Origin: an uncultured Romboutsia sp.
Lineage (GTDB): Bacteria > Bacillota > Clostridia > Peptostreptococcales > Peptostreptococcaceae
Assembly: GCA_937880075.1 (NCBI GenBank)
Contig: CALFLM010000021.1
Span: 1-54,871 of the forward strand
DNA length: 54,871 nt
Direction of reading: 5' to 3'
Shown here: positions 45,222-53,767 of the stretch, piece after piece
Numbering within the stretch: the first letter of the stretch is position 1
Layout: the number at the start of each line of letters is the position of its first letter
Program-made: the position numbers and the translations under genes
Notes under the pieces: generated by a model
Databases searched by the model: none
Told to the model about the DNA's origin: nothing
What the model saw: the letters and a program-made list of their open reading frames with translations, nothing else

Positions 45222-46397
45222 ATGAATAATTTAACAAACAAAGTTAAGAATTTAAAATCATGGTTAATAAATATAAGGCGTGATTTACATAAAACTCCAG
45301 AACTTGGTCTTGAAGAATTTTTAACTAAAGAAAAAATTATAAAATACTTAGAGGAAATAGGAATAGATTATACTACTTACCCTAATCATACTGGGGTTAT
45401 GGCTTATATTAATAATGGTGCTAAAAATACAGTTGCCATTAGAGCTGATATAGATGCCTTACCTATTATAGAAACTAGTAATAAAAGCTATAAGTCTATA
45501 CATAATGGAAAAATGCATGCTTGTGGTCATGATGCTCATGCAGCAATTCTTATTGGAAGCTGTAAGATATTATATGACATGAGAGATGAACTTGATGTAA
45601 ATGTAAAATTTTTATTCCAACCAGCAGAAGAAACAGTTGGAGGAGCTGAGCTTTTAATAAAAGATGGTTGTATGGAAAATCCTAAGGTTGACTTTACTAT
45701 AGGACTTCATGTTATGCCACATATAAATACAGGTATGGTTGAGCTTCAATATGATTCTATGAATGCTTCAACTGATACAGTTAGTATAACTATAGAAGGT
45801 AAGCAAGGTCATGGAGCTTATCCTCATCAAGGAGTTGATGCTATAGTAGCAGCTGGCCATGTTATATGTGCTCTTCAAAGTATTGTTAGTAGAAACATAG
45901 ACCCTGTAGATTCTGTAGTATTATCTCTTGGAGTTATAAATGGTGGTGTAAAAGAAAATGTTATATGCCCAAAAGTTACACTTGGCGGTACTTTAAGAAC
46001 TTTAAATCCTGATACTAGAAGATATGCTAAAGAAAGAATAAAGGAAATAGTAGACTTTACTTGTAAAGGGCTTGGTGCTAAAGGTAGTGTTGATATTGAG
46101 GAAGGCTATGCACCACTTGTTAATGATAACTTTGTAGTGGATATAGTAAAAGAAAATGCGAGTAACTTGTTAGGAGAGGATAATGTAGTATTTAGAAAGC
46201 ATCCTTCTTTAGGGGCAGAAGATTTTTCATTTTTCTTAGAACATTCAAAAGGAGCTTTCTATCATTTAGGGTGTAGAAATGAAGATAAAAATATTTTATC
46301 ACCTTTGCATACTGCTGATTTTGATATAGATGAGGATTGTTTAGAAATAGGGGTTATGCTTCATGTGTTGAATACATTGTCTTTTGCGACATTATAG
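45222..46397 (+). CDS. M20-family amidohydrolase
   Basis: A 391-residue dinuclear metal hydrolase of the M20D group (hippurate/IAA-amino acid hydrolase, N-acetyl-diaminopimelate deacetylase). 'RRDLHKTPELGLEE', 'IRADIDALPI', metal motif 'HACGHDAHAAILIG', 'FQPAEETVGGAE', and 'LGAEDFSFFLE' are clear. Start ATG at 45222 follows AGGGGTG. It releases an amino acid or deacylates an N-acyl amino acid; the exact substrate is open. Divergent from alr. Confidence 0.9.
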   Translation: MNNLTNKVKNLKSWLINIRRDLHKTPELGLEEFLTKEKIIKYLEEIGIDYTTYPNHTGVMAYINNGAKNTVAIRADIDALPIIETSNKSYKSIHNGKMHACGHDAHAAILIGSCKILYDMRDELDVNVKFLFQPAEETVGGAELLIKDGCMENPKVDFTIGLHVMPHINTGMVELQYDSMNASTDTVSITIEGKQGHGAYPHQGVDAIVAAGHVICALQSIVSRNIDPVDSVVLSLGVINGGVKENVICPKVTLGGTLRTLNPDTRRYAKERIKEIVDFTCKGLGAKGSVDIEEGYAPLVNDNFVVDIVKENASNLLGEDNVVFRKHPSLGAEDFSFFLEHSKGAFYHLGCRNEDKNILSPLHTADFDIDEDCLEIGVMLHVLNTLSFATL

Positions 46398-46432
46398 TAA
46401 TTCTTAATAGATAGTCCGCTCGAGTAAAATAC

Positions 46433-46471
46433 ATAAGCTTCCCTCCAAACTAAAATGTCGGTTTAGCTTAT
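46433..46471 (+). terminator. Possible terminator after the M20 gene
   Basis: Outer stem ATAAGCT / AGCTTAT with an inner AAAC / GTTT, then ATATTTTCTTC. Imperfect and weak. Confidence 0.4.
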
Positions 46472-46550
46472 ATATTTTCTTCTTTCAATGGTTATAAATA
46501 TCGAAAAATATAAATTAAAATACTTAAAATTTATTAGGGGGTAAAAATTT

Positions 46551-47348
46551 ATGAAAGTTTATATTAGTGCTGATATAGAAGGTACTTGTGGAATTGTTGA
46601 TTGGGAGGAAACTAATTTACATGATCCTCAAGCTACATATCATAAGGAACAAATGACTAAGGAGGTTAATGCAGCTTGTTTAGGTGCAAATGATTTAGGG
46701 TGTAAAGATATATTTTTAAAGGATGCACATGGAAGTGCAAGAAGTATAAATCCATCAATGTTACCTGAAAACACAAGAATACTTCGTGGTTGGGCTAGAA
46801 ATCCACATATGATGATGGCTGGTATTGATGAGGGTTTTGATGCTTCAATGTTTATAGGGTATCATAGTGCTGCTTCGGAAGATGGCAATCCTCTATCACA
46901 TACTATGAATAGTGTTGAATATGATTATATAAAATTAAATGGTATGATACTTTCTGAGTTTATTATGAATGCTTATACTTCTATATATTATGGCATACCT
47001 GTAGTATTTTTAAGCGGTGATGAAATGCTTTGTGAAAATGCAAAGAAAATCTTCCCTAATATAGTTACAGTTGCTGTTTCAAAGGGAATGGGTAATGGTT
47101 CTGTATCAATTCATCCAAATTTAGCTGTAAAAAGAATAAATGAAGGTGTTAAAGAAGCTTTATCTGGTGATTTGTCTAGGCATATGATAAAGTTACCGGA
47201 AAAATTTGAAATTGAAATAAGATTTAGAAATCATTTTAAAGCTTATAGAGCATCTTTTTATCCAGGTGTTAAAAAGTTAGATTCTCAAACTATAAGATTT
47301 GTTACTGATGATTATTATGAATTTTTAAGAATGTTTTTATTTATATAA
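46551..47348 (+). CDS. dppA: D-aminopeptidase DppA (peptidase M55)
   Basis: A 265-residue zinc peptidase that cuts D-amino-acid-containing peptides such as D-Ala-D-Ala. Zinc ligands are D8 and E10 in 'ISADIEGTCGI', H60 in 'LKDAHGSA' and H105 in 'GYHSAA'; a further conserved His is in 'PLSHTMNS'. It is slightly short at the C terminus ('LRMFLFI'), though the fold looks complete. AGGGGG precedes the ATG. The neighbouring M20 hydrolase, LD-carboxypeptidase and alanine racemase point to handling of wall-derived D-peptides. Confidence 0.92.
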   Translation: MKVYISADIEGTCGIVDWEETNLHDPQATYHKEQMTKEVNAACLGANDLGCKDIFLKDAHGSARSINPSMLPENTRILRGWARNPHMMMAGIDEGFDASMFIGYHSAASEDGNPLSHTMNSVEYDYIKLNGMILSEFIMNAYTSIYYGIPVVFLSGDEMLCENAKKIFPNIVTVAVSKGMGNGSVSIHPNLAVKRINEGVKEALSGDLSRHMIKLPEKFEIEIRFRNHFKAYRASFYPGVKKLDSQTIRFVTDDYYEFLRMFLFI

Positions 47349-47427
47349 TTTATAAATCATTAGCGTATAAAAATAACTATATGAACACAAAATATAGTAA
47401 ATTTACTTTATAGGAGGTATGTCATCA

Positions 47428-47556
47428 ATGGAAAATACATCATTTGAAATAGCTAATGTAAAAGACAATGAAAGAGAAGCAATAGAAAAGGCTGAACGTA
47501 CATTAAAAGCCGAAACTGGCAAAGACTTTGTCCTTATAGCTTGGGAGAGAAAGTAG
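47428..47556 (+). CDS. Small conserved-looking protein (42 aa)
   Basis: A 42-codon frame, MENTSFEIANVKDNEREAIE at the start and 'TGKDFVLIAWERK' at the end. TAGGAGG lies 10 bp before this ATG; an earlier ATG at 47419 is too close to that site. It has an amphipathic, charged middle and a hydrophobic C-terminal strand. A strong terminator follows. It looks like a real gene of unknown function. Confidence 0.6.
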   Translation: MENTSFEIANVKDNEREAIEKAERTLKAETGKDFVLIAWERK

Positions 47557-47574
47557 TCTCCTTTAAAGTAATTC

Positions 47575-47595
47575 GCCCTGACAAATTGTCAGGGC
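47575..47595. terminator. Shared terminator
   Basis: Perfect inverted repeat GCCCTGACA / TGTCAGGGC with a 3-nt loop (AAT) between the convergent 42-residue gene and the coiled-coil gene, with T-rich flank on the plus strand. Confidence 0.8.
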
Positions 47596-47601
47596 TTTAA
47601 T

Positions 47602-48030
47602 TTATTTAACCGCTTTTAATTTCGCTATATCCGCCCAGTTGCTTGCTGTTATTACTTCTACATTTGTTATATCTTTTTTTACTACTTCAACATCACCTTT
47701 TATATGTGCTATATCATGTTTTATATTTTCTTGTTCTGCTTTTATTACATCTACTTTATGTTCTAAAGCCTTTAGTATTTGAGTATTCTCATTTATTTGA
47801 CTTTCCATTGAGTCTAACCTAGTTTCTATTGAACCCATTTTATTTTCCATTGAATTCATTTTATTTTCCATTAAACCTACTCTATTTGCCATTGAATTCA
47901 TTTTATTTTCCATTAAACCTATTCTATTTTCCATTGAATTCATTTTATTTTCCATTGAGTCTAATCTAATTTCCATTCTTTTTTGGCCATCTTGTAATGA
48001 CTGTAAAATTTCTAATATTTTACTTTCCAT
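47602..48030 (-). CDS. Heptad-repeat coiled-coil protein
   Basis: A 142-residue all-helical protein. Residues ~20-75 consist of near-exact 7- and 14-residue repeats ('SMENKMNSMENRIGL', 'MENKMNSMANRVGL'), with Met/Ile at the core positions of a coiled coil. Residues 80-130 continue as heptads ('ILKALEHKVDVIKAEQENI'). No membrane segment or signal. AAAGGAGG precedes the ATG. The repeat makes it prone to length change. Function unknown; similar proteins occur near mobile elements and phage genes. Confidence 0.7.
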   Translation of the reverse strand: MESKILEILQSLQDGQKRMEIRLDSMENKMNSMENRIGLMENKMNSMANRVGLMENKMNSMENKMGSIETRLDSMESQINENTQILKALEHKVDVIKAEQENIKHDIAHIKGDVEVVKKDITNVEVITASNWADIAKLKAVK

Positions 48031-48153
48031 AAAAATCTCCTCCTTTGGTTTTACTAATATCTATATTATAGTCTATTTGTGTCTATTTATAAACTAATTA
48101 TTATTGTATTTTATTAGAATTATTTTCCATTATAATTAAAAATTTTACATATT

Positions 48154-48194
48154 AAAATACCTGTAGATTTTTCAATTTATCTACAGGTATTTTT
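48154..48194. terminator. Terminator at the hsdR relic
   Basis: A perfect 15-bp stem AAAATACCTGTAGAT / ATCTACAGGTATTTT with T's on the plus side. It follows the stop codon of the hsdR remnant. Confidence 0.8.
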
Positions 48195-48198
48195 TATT

Positions 48199-49716
48199 TT
48201 ATCTATTTGCCTCTGCATATATCTTTTCTGCTAAATAATGAATCATATAATTTTGGAAATTATTATTAGTTAAAATCCCCTTAACTAGTCTATCATTCCT
48301 ATTTTTAGTCTTAACAATACCTCTCTTAAAGTGATTCTTAGCAAAAGTACTTACTAAATCCTCATAACTGTTAGCTTTAGCTATATCCATAATATTTTTA
48401 TCACTTTTGAAAATTTCTTCATAGGTATCTATCATAATTCTATCAGCTTCTGTAAGACCTATTCCAAAAACATCATTTATCTTTTTAATTATGTCTTAAT
48501 AAACCTGTAATCTTAAAAGATTTAGATTTTTTATAGGGTAAATTTGAATCAAGAAATTATAGAAAGTGATCTACTTTTGACATTTCTTTTTAAACTCATC
48601 TGCTCTTTTTTCATCCTCTTCTTCTAAATAATAATATCTTTCAACGGAATTATCAATTAAACTATTCATCTTAGAATCCTGAGAAGAAGTTCTTTTTTGT
48701 TTATAGAATAATATAGTAAATTCATTTATCTCATCATCAGTATGTATCCAATATTCATATAACTGATACCAAAGGTTATTAACTACATTTGGATCTGTTA
48801 CCTTATCAATATTATTCATTTCAAAATATGGCTTATATGCATCTTGTATATCTTCCACACTATTTTGGAAATCTAATACAAATGTTTGCTTATTAGGATA
48901 AGTTCTATTAAGTCTTGATAAAGTCTGAACAGTTTTTACACTGTCTAACTTTTTATCAACATACATAGCACATAATTTTGGTTGGTCAAATCCAGTTTGA
49001 TATTTTTCTGCAACTATTAATAACTTAAACTCATTTTTTTCAAATATATTAGGTAAATTTGAATCAGACCTATTATCTACAAAATCATCTACTATAGTTT
49101 CAACCTTTTGTCTTATATTGTGCTCATTTAAACTAAAAAACTTATTTATAGCCCTTTTAGCATCTCCCTTGTCAAATTCAGGGTTATCTAAAATCTTTTT
49201 ACCTACCTTGTAATAAACACTTACAGGCATAAAGTTTTTAAGCACATCTAATATAAAACCTTCCTCTATAGCTTGTTTCATAGAATATAAATGAAACTCA
49301 TGAGGTTTATTATCATCACCTAATGTAGACTAGATAATCTATGAGAAGTCCATGCTATAGTATTAGTCTTACCACTACCTGCACTATGTTGGATAGGATA
49401 ATTTTTACATACTTTATTAATTTTTAAATCATCTACTATCTTTCTAACTGCATCTAACTGATGAAATCTAGGAAATATTGCTCTTTTATTTCCCTTATCA
49501 TCTTCTTGTATAAAATCTCTTTACTATATCAAGTAAACTATCTTTAACTAATATATCTTCCCATAAATAAGAAGTCTTTTCCTTACCTTCAACAGCAGGA
49601 TTTCCCTTACCTCTGTTATTACCTTTATTAAATGGTAAAAAGAAAGTCTTATTTCCTTTTAGCTCTGTTGTCATATATACTTCATCAGTATCTACTGCAA
49701 AGTATACCTTCATCAC
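48199..49716 (-). pseudogene. hsdR: Type I restriction R subunit (hsdR) relic
   Basis: Fragments of one R subunit in order but in several frames. 49716-49498 ends the nuclease-domain region ('VYFAVDTDEVYMTTELKG', 'FFLPFNKG'). 49497-49282 still encodes Walker A ('QHSAGSGKT') but is interrupted by stops. 49281-48571 is the helicase half ('KLLIVAEKYQTGFDQPKLC', 'TVQTLSRLNRTYPNK'). 48435-48199 is the C terminus ('MIHYLAEKIYAEANR'). The nuclease N terminus (first ~200 residues) is missing and no hsdM or hsdS lies nearby. The system cannot be active. Upstream residues 49735-49790 ('LEMVKKLMPLLEGSDEG') do not fit HsdR and may be from another lost gene. Confidence 0.85.
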
Positions 49717-49789
49717 TTCCCTCTAATAAAGGCATTAACTTCTTAACCATTTCTAAAGAGGAAAATAACTCATCCTTTTGCTTTCTATC

Positions 49790-50239
49790 TTATTTTAGTT
49801 TACTATTTTGTTCTTGATGTATAGTATTTCTTATACAACTAATTACCTTATCAAACTCCGGTCTATATATTTTATAAAACTCATATATAACTTGAAAATC
49901 TGGATGTTCATAGCCATATGCAACATAATTTCTACTTTTTCTAAGCTCTAATAAAAAATCTATTGATACATCTTTTAATTGTCCAACTGATTTATGTTTA
50001 TGTATTATATCATCATAACCCATTTTATCTTTTCTATCGTATAATCCTTTAGATGTATGTGCTAAAGATTTTATAAGTTGTTCTTGAAATGCTCTTATAT
50101 ATCCTCTAAATCCTTCTTCCATGTATATTTTAGCTTCTACATTATCAATACTATTATATACATTGTTAAAATTCTCTAGTTTCAATACACAATCTTCCAT
50201 AACAACAAGCATATCTTTTAATCTATTAATATTGTACAT
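49790..50239 (-). CDS. HEPN-domain protein (HepT-like), motif altered
   Basis: A 149-residue helical protein of the HEPN/DUF86 type, encoded with an MNT nucleotidyltransferase (14-bp overlap). In HepT toxins the RNase motif is R-x4-H-x-Y. Here residues 103-110 are RNYVAYGY: R103 and the target-type Y110 are kept, but the His is Tyr (Y108, codon TAT rather than CAT). The RNase function should therefore be weak or lost, unless His112 can serve. GGAGG lies about 11 bp before the ATG. It directly follows the hsdR relic, which fits a defence island. Confidence 0.75.
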   Translation of the reverse strand: MYNINRLKDMLVVMEDCVLKLENFNNVYNSIDNVEAKIYMEEGFRGYIRAFQEQLIKSLAHTSKGLYDRKDKMGYDDIIHKHKSVGQLKDVSIDFLLELRKSRNYVAYGYEHPDFQVIYEFYKIYRPEFDKVISCIRNTIHQEQNSKLK

Positions 50240-50627
50240 ATATATTTTTTTCCTCCATATAAAGAAAATACAACTCTCTATCTGTTAAAGTTTCATCATA
50301 AAACTTATCAAACCAATTTGAAAAATTTTCTCCATATTCAAAGATTATCTCTCCAAATTCAAAGATATTACATAAAAGATATGGACTAGAATCCCTATTT
50401 ACAACTACTAAATCTACAGGCATATTTAATACATCTTCTAAAAATCTTTCAAACTTTCCTCTTGTTACTAAATCTATATGTGAATTTGTAAACCACGCTA
50501 TATCTATATCACTTTCTTCTGTAAAGTATTTTGTTCCGTAACTTCCAAAAATGTATATAGCATCAGTTTCTTGACAGTTTAATACACTTATTATAATTTT
50601 TTTTATACTTTCATCTATTTTTCTCAA
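50226..50627 (-). CDS. MNT-domain nucleotidyltransferase (MntA-like antitoxin)
   Basis: A 133-residue minimal nucleotidyltransferase. The motif 'FGSYGTKYFTEESDIDIAW' gives GSxGT with D40 and D42, and the third Asp is D72 in 'MPVDLVVVN'. MntA proteins disable HepT by AMPylating a tyrosine next to its RNase motif. Start is TTG at 50627 with AAAGGAAG upstream. The stop overlaps the HEPN gene, so the two are translated together. Confidence 0.82.
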   Translation of the reverse strand: MRKIDESIKKIIISVLNCQETDAIYIFGSYGTKYFTEESDIDIAWFTNSHIDLVTRGKFERFLEDVLNMPVDLVVVNRDSSPYLLCNIFEFGEIIFEYGENFSNWFDKFYDETLTDRELYFLYMEEKNIYVQY

Positions 50628-50688
50628 TTTATACCACTTCCTTTTACTTTGGCATATTTCTTAAATTTAATTATAACTTACTATCAAA

Positions 50689-50731
50689 AAAATGGCTATA
50701 TTATAGTTGTCAAACTATAATATAGCCATTT
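50689..50731. terminator. Terminator after the 117-residue gene
   Basis: A perfect 19-bp stem AAATGGCTATATTATAGTT and its complement with a 4-nt loop (GTCA), just beyond the stop at 50736. Confidence 0.85.
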
Positions 50732-50735
50732 AAAA

Positions 50736-51089
50736 TTATTTTAAATTAAACTTTTCATTTTCATATACAATTTGATTATTTTCTTCAAGCTCTTTAAGTA
50801 TTACATATATAACTTCTTTATTTAAAAATACATTTCCATTTTCATTTTTAACTTTTAAGTTTATATCTTTATACTTATCTTTTATATAATCTGTAATGTT
50901 GTCTTCTTTTAATATATTATAATTTTGATCTAAATAAACTTTAAATAACCATGGCATAGCATTTTCGCTTAAATCAACTACTAACCTATCAAGTAATACA
51001 TAACTTTCATCATCATTTATAAGCATAAAATCTGGCGTATCATTTATAAGTTTATCTATATAATCATAATACTTCTTTGTGTCCTTCAT
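50736..51089 (-). CDS. Hypothetical protein (117 aa)
   Basis: A 117-residue soluble acidic protein starting MKDTKKYYDYIDKLINDTPD. The C-terminal half looks like a small winged helix or helix pair ('LNKEVIYVILKELEENNQI'). AAGGAGA precedes the ATG. It lies 10 bp after proC on the same strand and ends in a strong terminator, so it is the last gene of the DUF4438-proC unit. Family not recognised. Confidence 0.6.
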   Translation of the reverse strand: MKDTKKYYDYIDKLINDTPDFMLINDDESYVLLDRLVVDLSENAMPWLFKVYLDQNYNILKEDNITDYIKDKYKDINLKVKNENGNVFLNKEVIYVILKELEENNQIVYENEKFNLK

Positions 51090-51099
51090 ATCTGTCTCC

Positions 51100-51900
51100 T
51101 TATTTACTCATCTTTATAGATTTTTCTATACAAGAAGTCATTCCTTTTATAATAGCACTTCTCATACCTTCTATTTCTAAGGTTTTAACGGCTTCTATTG
51201 TTGTTCCTCCTGGTGAACATACCATATCTTTAAGCTCACCTGGATGTTTTTTCGTTTCAAGTACCATTTTAGCAGCACCCATTAAACTTTGTGCACAAAA
51301 CTCATATGCCATATCTCTTTTCATACCGTATGAAACTACACAATCAGCCATGGCCTCTATAAACATAAATGCATATGCAGGAGAAGAGCCACTCGCTCCT
51401 ATTACAACATCTATTAAACTTTCGTCTACTATTTCACTCTTTCCAAAAGAATCAAATATAGTTTTTACAGCATCTATATCACTTTTATCAATATTTTTAT
51501 TAGGTGATAATGAACTCATACCACAGTTTACTAATGCTGGTGTGTTTGGCATAGTTCTAATGACCTTTTTATCGTTTCCTATTATTTTTTCTACACTTTT
51601 TATACTTATTCCAGCAGCTATTGTAACTATTATTTTTTCAGTATCTATATAATCTTTTATTTCGTTTAAAACTTCTTCATATACATTAGGCTTAACTGCT
51701 ACAACTACTATATCACATTCTTTTACTACTCTTATTGAATCCTTTGTGGTATTTATTTTGTATTTTTCTTTTATATTGTCTAAAGTTTTATCAGTTTTTG
51801 CACTTGCTATAATGTTTGATGGACTCAGTAGTTTTGAATTTAGTATTCCACCTATCATAGCACTTGCCATATTTCCTGCCCCTATAAATCCTACTTTCAT
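51100..51900 (-). CDS. proC: Pyrroline-5-carboxylate reductase
   Basis: A 266-residue NAD(P)H enzyme that makes proline from pyrroline-5-carboxylate. The N-terminal Rossmann motif is 'GFIGAGNMASAMIGG'. 'VVVAVKPNVYEEVLNEI', 'RTMPNTPALVNCGMSSL', 'GASGSSPAYAFMFIEAMAD' and the signature 'MVCSPGGTTIEAVKTLE' all match. Full length. AAGGAGA precedes the ATG. It follows the DUF4438 gene by 11 bp. Confidence 0.96.
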   Translation of the reverse strand: MKVGFIGAGNMASAMIGGILNSKLLSPSNIIASAKTDKTLDNIKEKYKINTTKDSIRVVKECDIVVVAVKPNVYEEVLNEIKDYIDTEKIIVTIAAGISIKSVEKIIGNDKKVIRTMPNTPALVNCGMSSLSPNKNIDKSDIDAVKTIFDSFGKSEIVDESLIDVVIGASGSSPAYAFMFIEAMADCVVSYGMKRDMAYEFCAQSLMGAAKMVLETKKHPGELKDMVCSPGGTTIEAVKTLEIEGMRSAIIKGMTSCIEKSIKMSK

Positions 51901-51911
51901 AATGATTCTCC

Positions 51912-52766
51912 TTATTTGTTCATGTAGTATCCTATATTTGCATTTGCATCTATTACACCTTCTATATTACCCTTTGATGAACTCATTATAACTGTAACAC
52001 CAGGGCCATGACCTGATTTTACGCAATCACTATGTACTATAACACCTATTGAAATAGCTCCACCTAAGTATCCTGTTCCATAAGTATTGTCATGATCTTG
52101 AAGTAATACTAAATCTCCAAATCTTAATTTATCAAGTCCAAGTCTTTTTATTTCTTCTTTATCAGCAGTCATTATATCATAATCTCCACTATAAGCATTA
52201 CTTGAACCTGTTCCTGAACCCATTAGGTATGCTGGAACTTTAGCTACAACTGGCACTTGTAGTTTTCCATTTTCTTCTTTTATTCCTAGTTTTTCAAACA
52301 AATTAGGGTCTATACTCATAACTGCTATATCTTCATGATTTTCTATACTTAATCCTTGACCATAAGCTTTAACTAATATTTTATCATCTATAGCTAAATC
52401 TTCTAAAGTTTCTTCATCAAAGTAAATCATAACATGTTCTATACCACCATGCATTCCTGTTACATAACCTTTTTTACCTTTAGCATCTCCTGATACAACC
52501 TTAGCTTCATTACCAATACATGCAAATGTAGTTAATGCTGCATTTTCAGTAGTATTTTCATTTCTTATAGAAACACCTGGTTCAACATGGTCTCCTACCC
52601 AGTTAAAAGCACTATCTCCTATTTTAACATTGTATGATATACCTCCTGTAGCTGGTAAAACCATTGGTTTTCCATCAAAAGTTATTCTGTAATTTCCACC
52701 TAGTGGATGATGTATTTTTCCTTGTACTGACCATTTTACTAAATTTTCTTTGTTTGTTTTTAACAT
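51912..52766 (-). CDS. DUF4438 protein
   Basis: A 284-residue protein resembling the DUF4438 family (TM1086-like), function unknown. Features: 'VQGKIHHPLGGNYRITFDGKP', Gly/His-rich 'NWVGDHVEPGVSIRNEN', 'CIGNEAKVVSGDAKGKKGYV', 'GDLVLLQDHDNTYGTGYLGG' and 'VHSDCVKSGHGPGVTVIM'. Several Asp/His clusters could bind metal. AGGGAGA precedes the ATG. The family is found next to amino-acid metabolism genes; here proC follows immediately. Confidence 0.8.
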   Translation of the reverse strand: MLKTNKENLVKWSVQGKIHHPLGGNYRITFDGKPMVLPATGGISYNVKIGDSAFNWVGDHVEPGVSIRNENTTENAALTTFACIGNEAKVVSGDAKGKKGYVTGMHGGIEHVMIYFDEETLEDLAIDDKILVKAYGQGLSIENHEDIAVMSIDPNLFEKLGIKEENGKLQVPVVAKVPAYLMGSGTGSSNAYSGDYDIMTADKEEIKRLGLDKLRFGDLVLLQDHDNTYGTGYLGGAISIGVIVHSDCVKSGHGPGVTVIMSSSKGNIEGVIDANANIGYYMNK

Positions 52767-52769
52767 TCT

Positions 52770-52898
52770 TTATCTCTCCCTATTTTTTATATAATTTATA
52801 AATTCATCTACTGCCGGCTCTAAAGTTGCCCAAGATGTAACTAATCTTATAGCTTTTTTACTTTCATATAATTTTCTTTCTATATTAAGCCCATAACC
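52770..52898 (-). pseudogene. Threonine aldolase C-terminal remnant
   Basis: The last 42 codons of a low-specificity L-threonine aldolase-like PLP enzyme: 'ERKLYESKKAIRLVTSWATL' then 'VDEFINYIKN'. The stop codon overlaps the ribosome site of the DUF4438 gene. Nothing of the catalytic part remains upstream, and no start codon is near. Confidence 0.65.
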
Positions 52899-53096
52899 TC
52901 ATTATAGCTTTTATATAATTTTATTAGTCATTATATAGAATATTTGATTAGATATTAGCCTATATATCATTTCTATTTCCCTTGTTATACTATACTACGA
53001 TTATATCATATTAACTAATTATGTTACTTACAATTACTATAATATTTAATTTAAATACTTTTTTATTAAATTTTCTAAATCTTATATATTTTTTTA

Positions 53097-53125
53097 TTTA
53101 CAAGTATATACTATAGTGATAAAAT
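53097..53125 (+). promoter_or_regulatory. Candidate cdd promoter
   Basis: TTTACA (53097-53102) and TAAAAT (53120-53125), 17-bp spacer. A small hairpin ACTATTA / TAATAGT at 53154-53174 lies in the leader. The rest of 52899-53212 shows no frame or structure. Confidence 0.5.
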
Positions 53126-53212
53126 ATAACTCCTTCTAATTATATAGAGGTAAACTATTATACTAGATAATAGTTATGTTGGTTATTATACAAAAGGATA
53201 TGGTGATTAATT

Positions 53213-53635
53213 ATGATTAATGAAAAATTACTAATAAAAAAAGCATTTGAAGCACAACAACTTTCTTATTCTCCTTATTCAGGATTTAAGGTAGGAGCAG
53301 CTTTATTAGGAGCTAATGGTAAGATATATGAGGGATGTAACATTGAAAATGCCGCTTTCTCTCCTACAAACTGCGCTGAAAGAACTGCTTTCTTTAAAGC
53401 TGTTTCTGAAGGTCAAAAAGAGTTTACTGCAATAGCTCTTGTTGGAAATAAACACGATGTTAAATCTGGCGAAGGAGAATACTGTGCACCTTGTGGAGTT
53501 TGTAGACAAGTTATGATGGAGTTTTGTGATCCTAAGACTTTTAAGATATTTGTAGCAAAAAGTGAAGATGATTATCTTGAGTATACATTAGAAGAAATTT
53601 TACCTCTAGGATTTAGTGGAAAAGATCTTAAATAA
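53213..53635 (+). CDS. cdd: Cytidine deaminase
   Basis: A 140-residue zinc enzyme of pyrimidine salvage that deaminates cytidine and deoxycytidine. Zinc ligands C54, C94 and C97 and proton-shuttle E56 lie in 'NCAERTAF' and 'CAPCGVCRQ'; 'YSPYSGFKVGAALL' and 'GCNIENAAFSPT' form the substrate pocket. Full length. Single-gene unit with its own terminator. Confidence 0.95.
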   Translation: MINEKLLIKKAFEAQQLSYSPYSGFKVGAALLGANGKIYEGCNIENAAFSPTNCAERTAFFKAVSEGQKEFTAIALVGNKHDVKSGEGEYCAPCGVCRQVMMEFCDPKTFKIFVAKSEDDYLEYTLEEILPLGFSGKDLK

Positions 53636-53645
53636 TATTATAAAA

Positions 53646-53700
53646 AATAAACTATCCTATATATTATAGTTATAAAACTATTTATATTGGATAGTTTATT
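53646..53700. terminator. cdd terminator
   Basis: Stem AATAAACTATCC / GGATAGTTTATT with a longer AT-rich inner part, directly after cdd and facing the next gene on the minus strand. Confidence 0.75.
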
Positions 53701-53767
53701 TGTTTATTAAGCTATATATTTATGATATTTAACATTAATAAAGTTATGTTATGCCATTTATTATCTA

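Noticed and set aside
47820..47970. Repeat cluster considered as a CRISPR array
   Set aside because: Units are contiguous multiples of 21 bp in one open frame without unique spacers; they encode a coiled coil.
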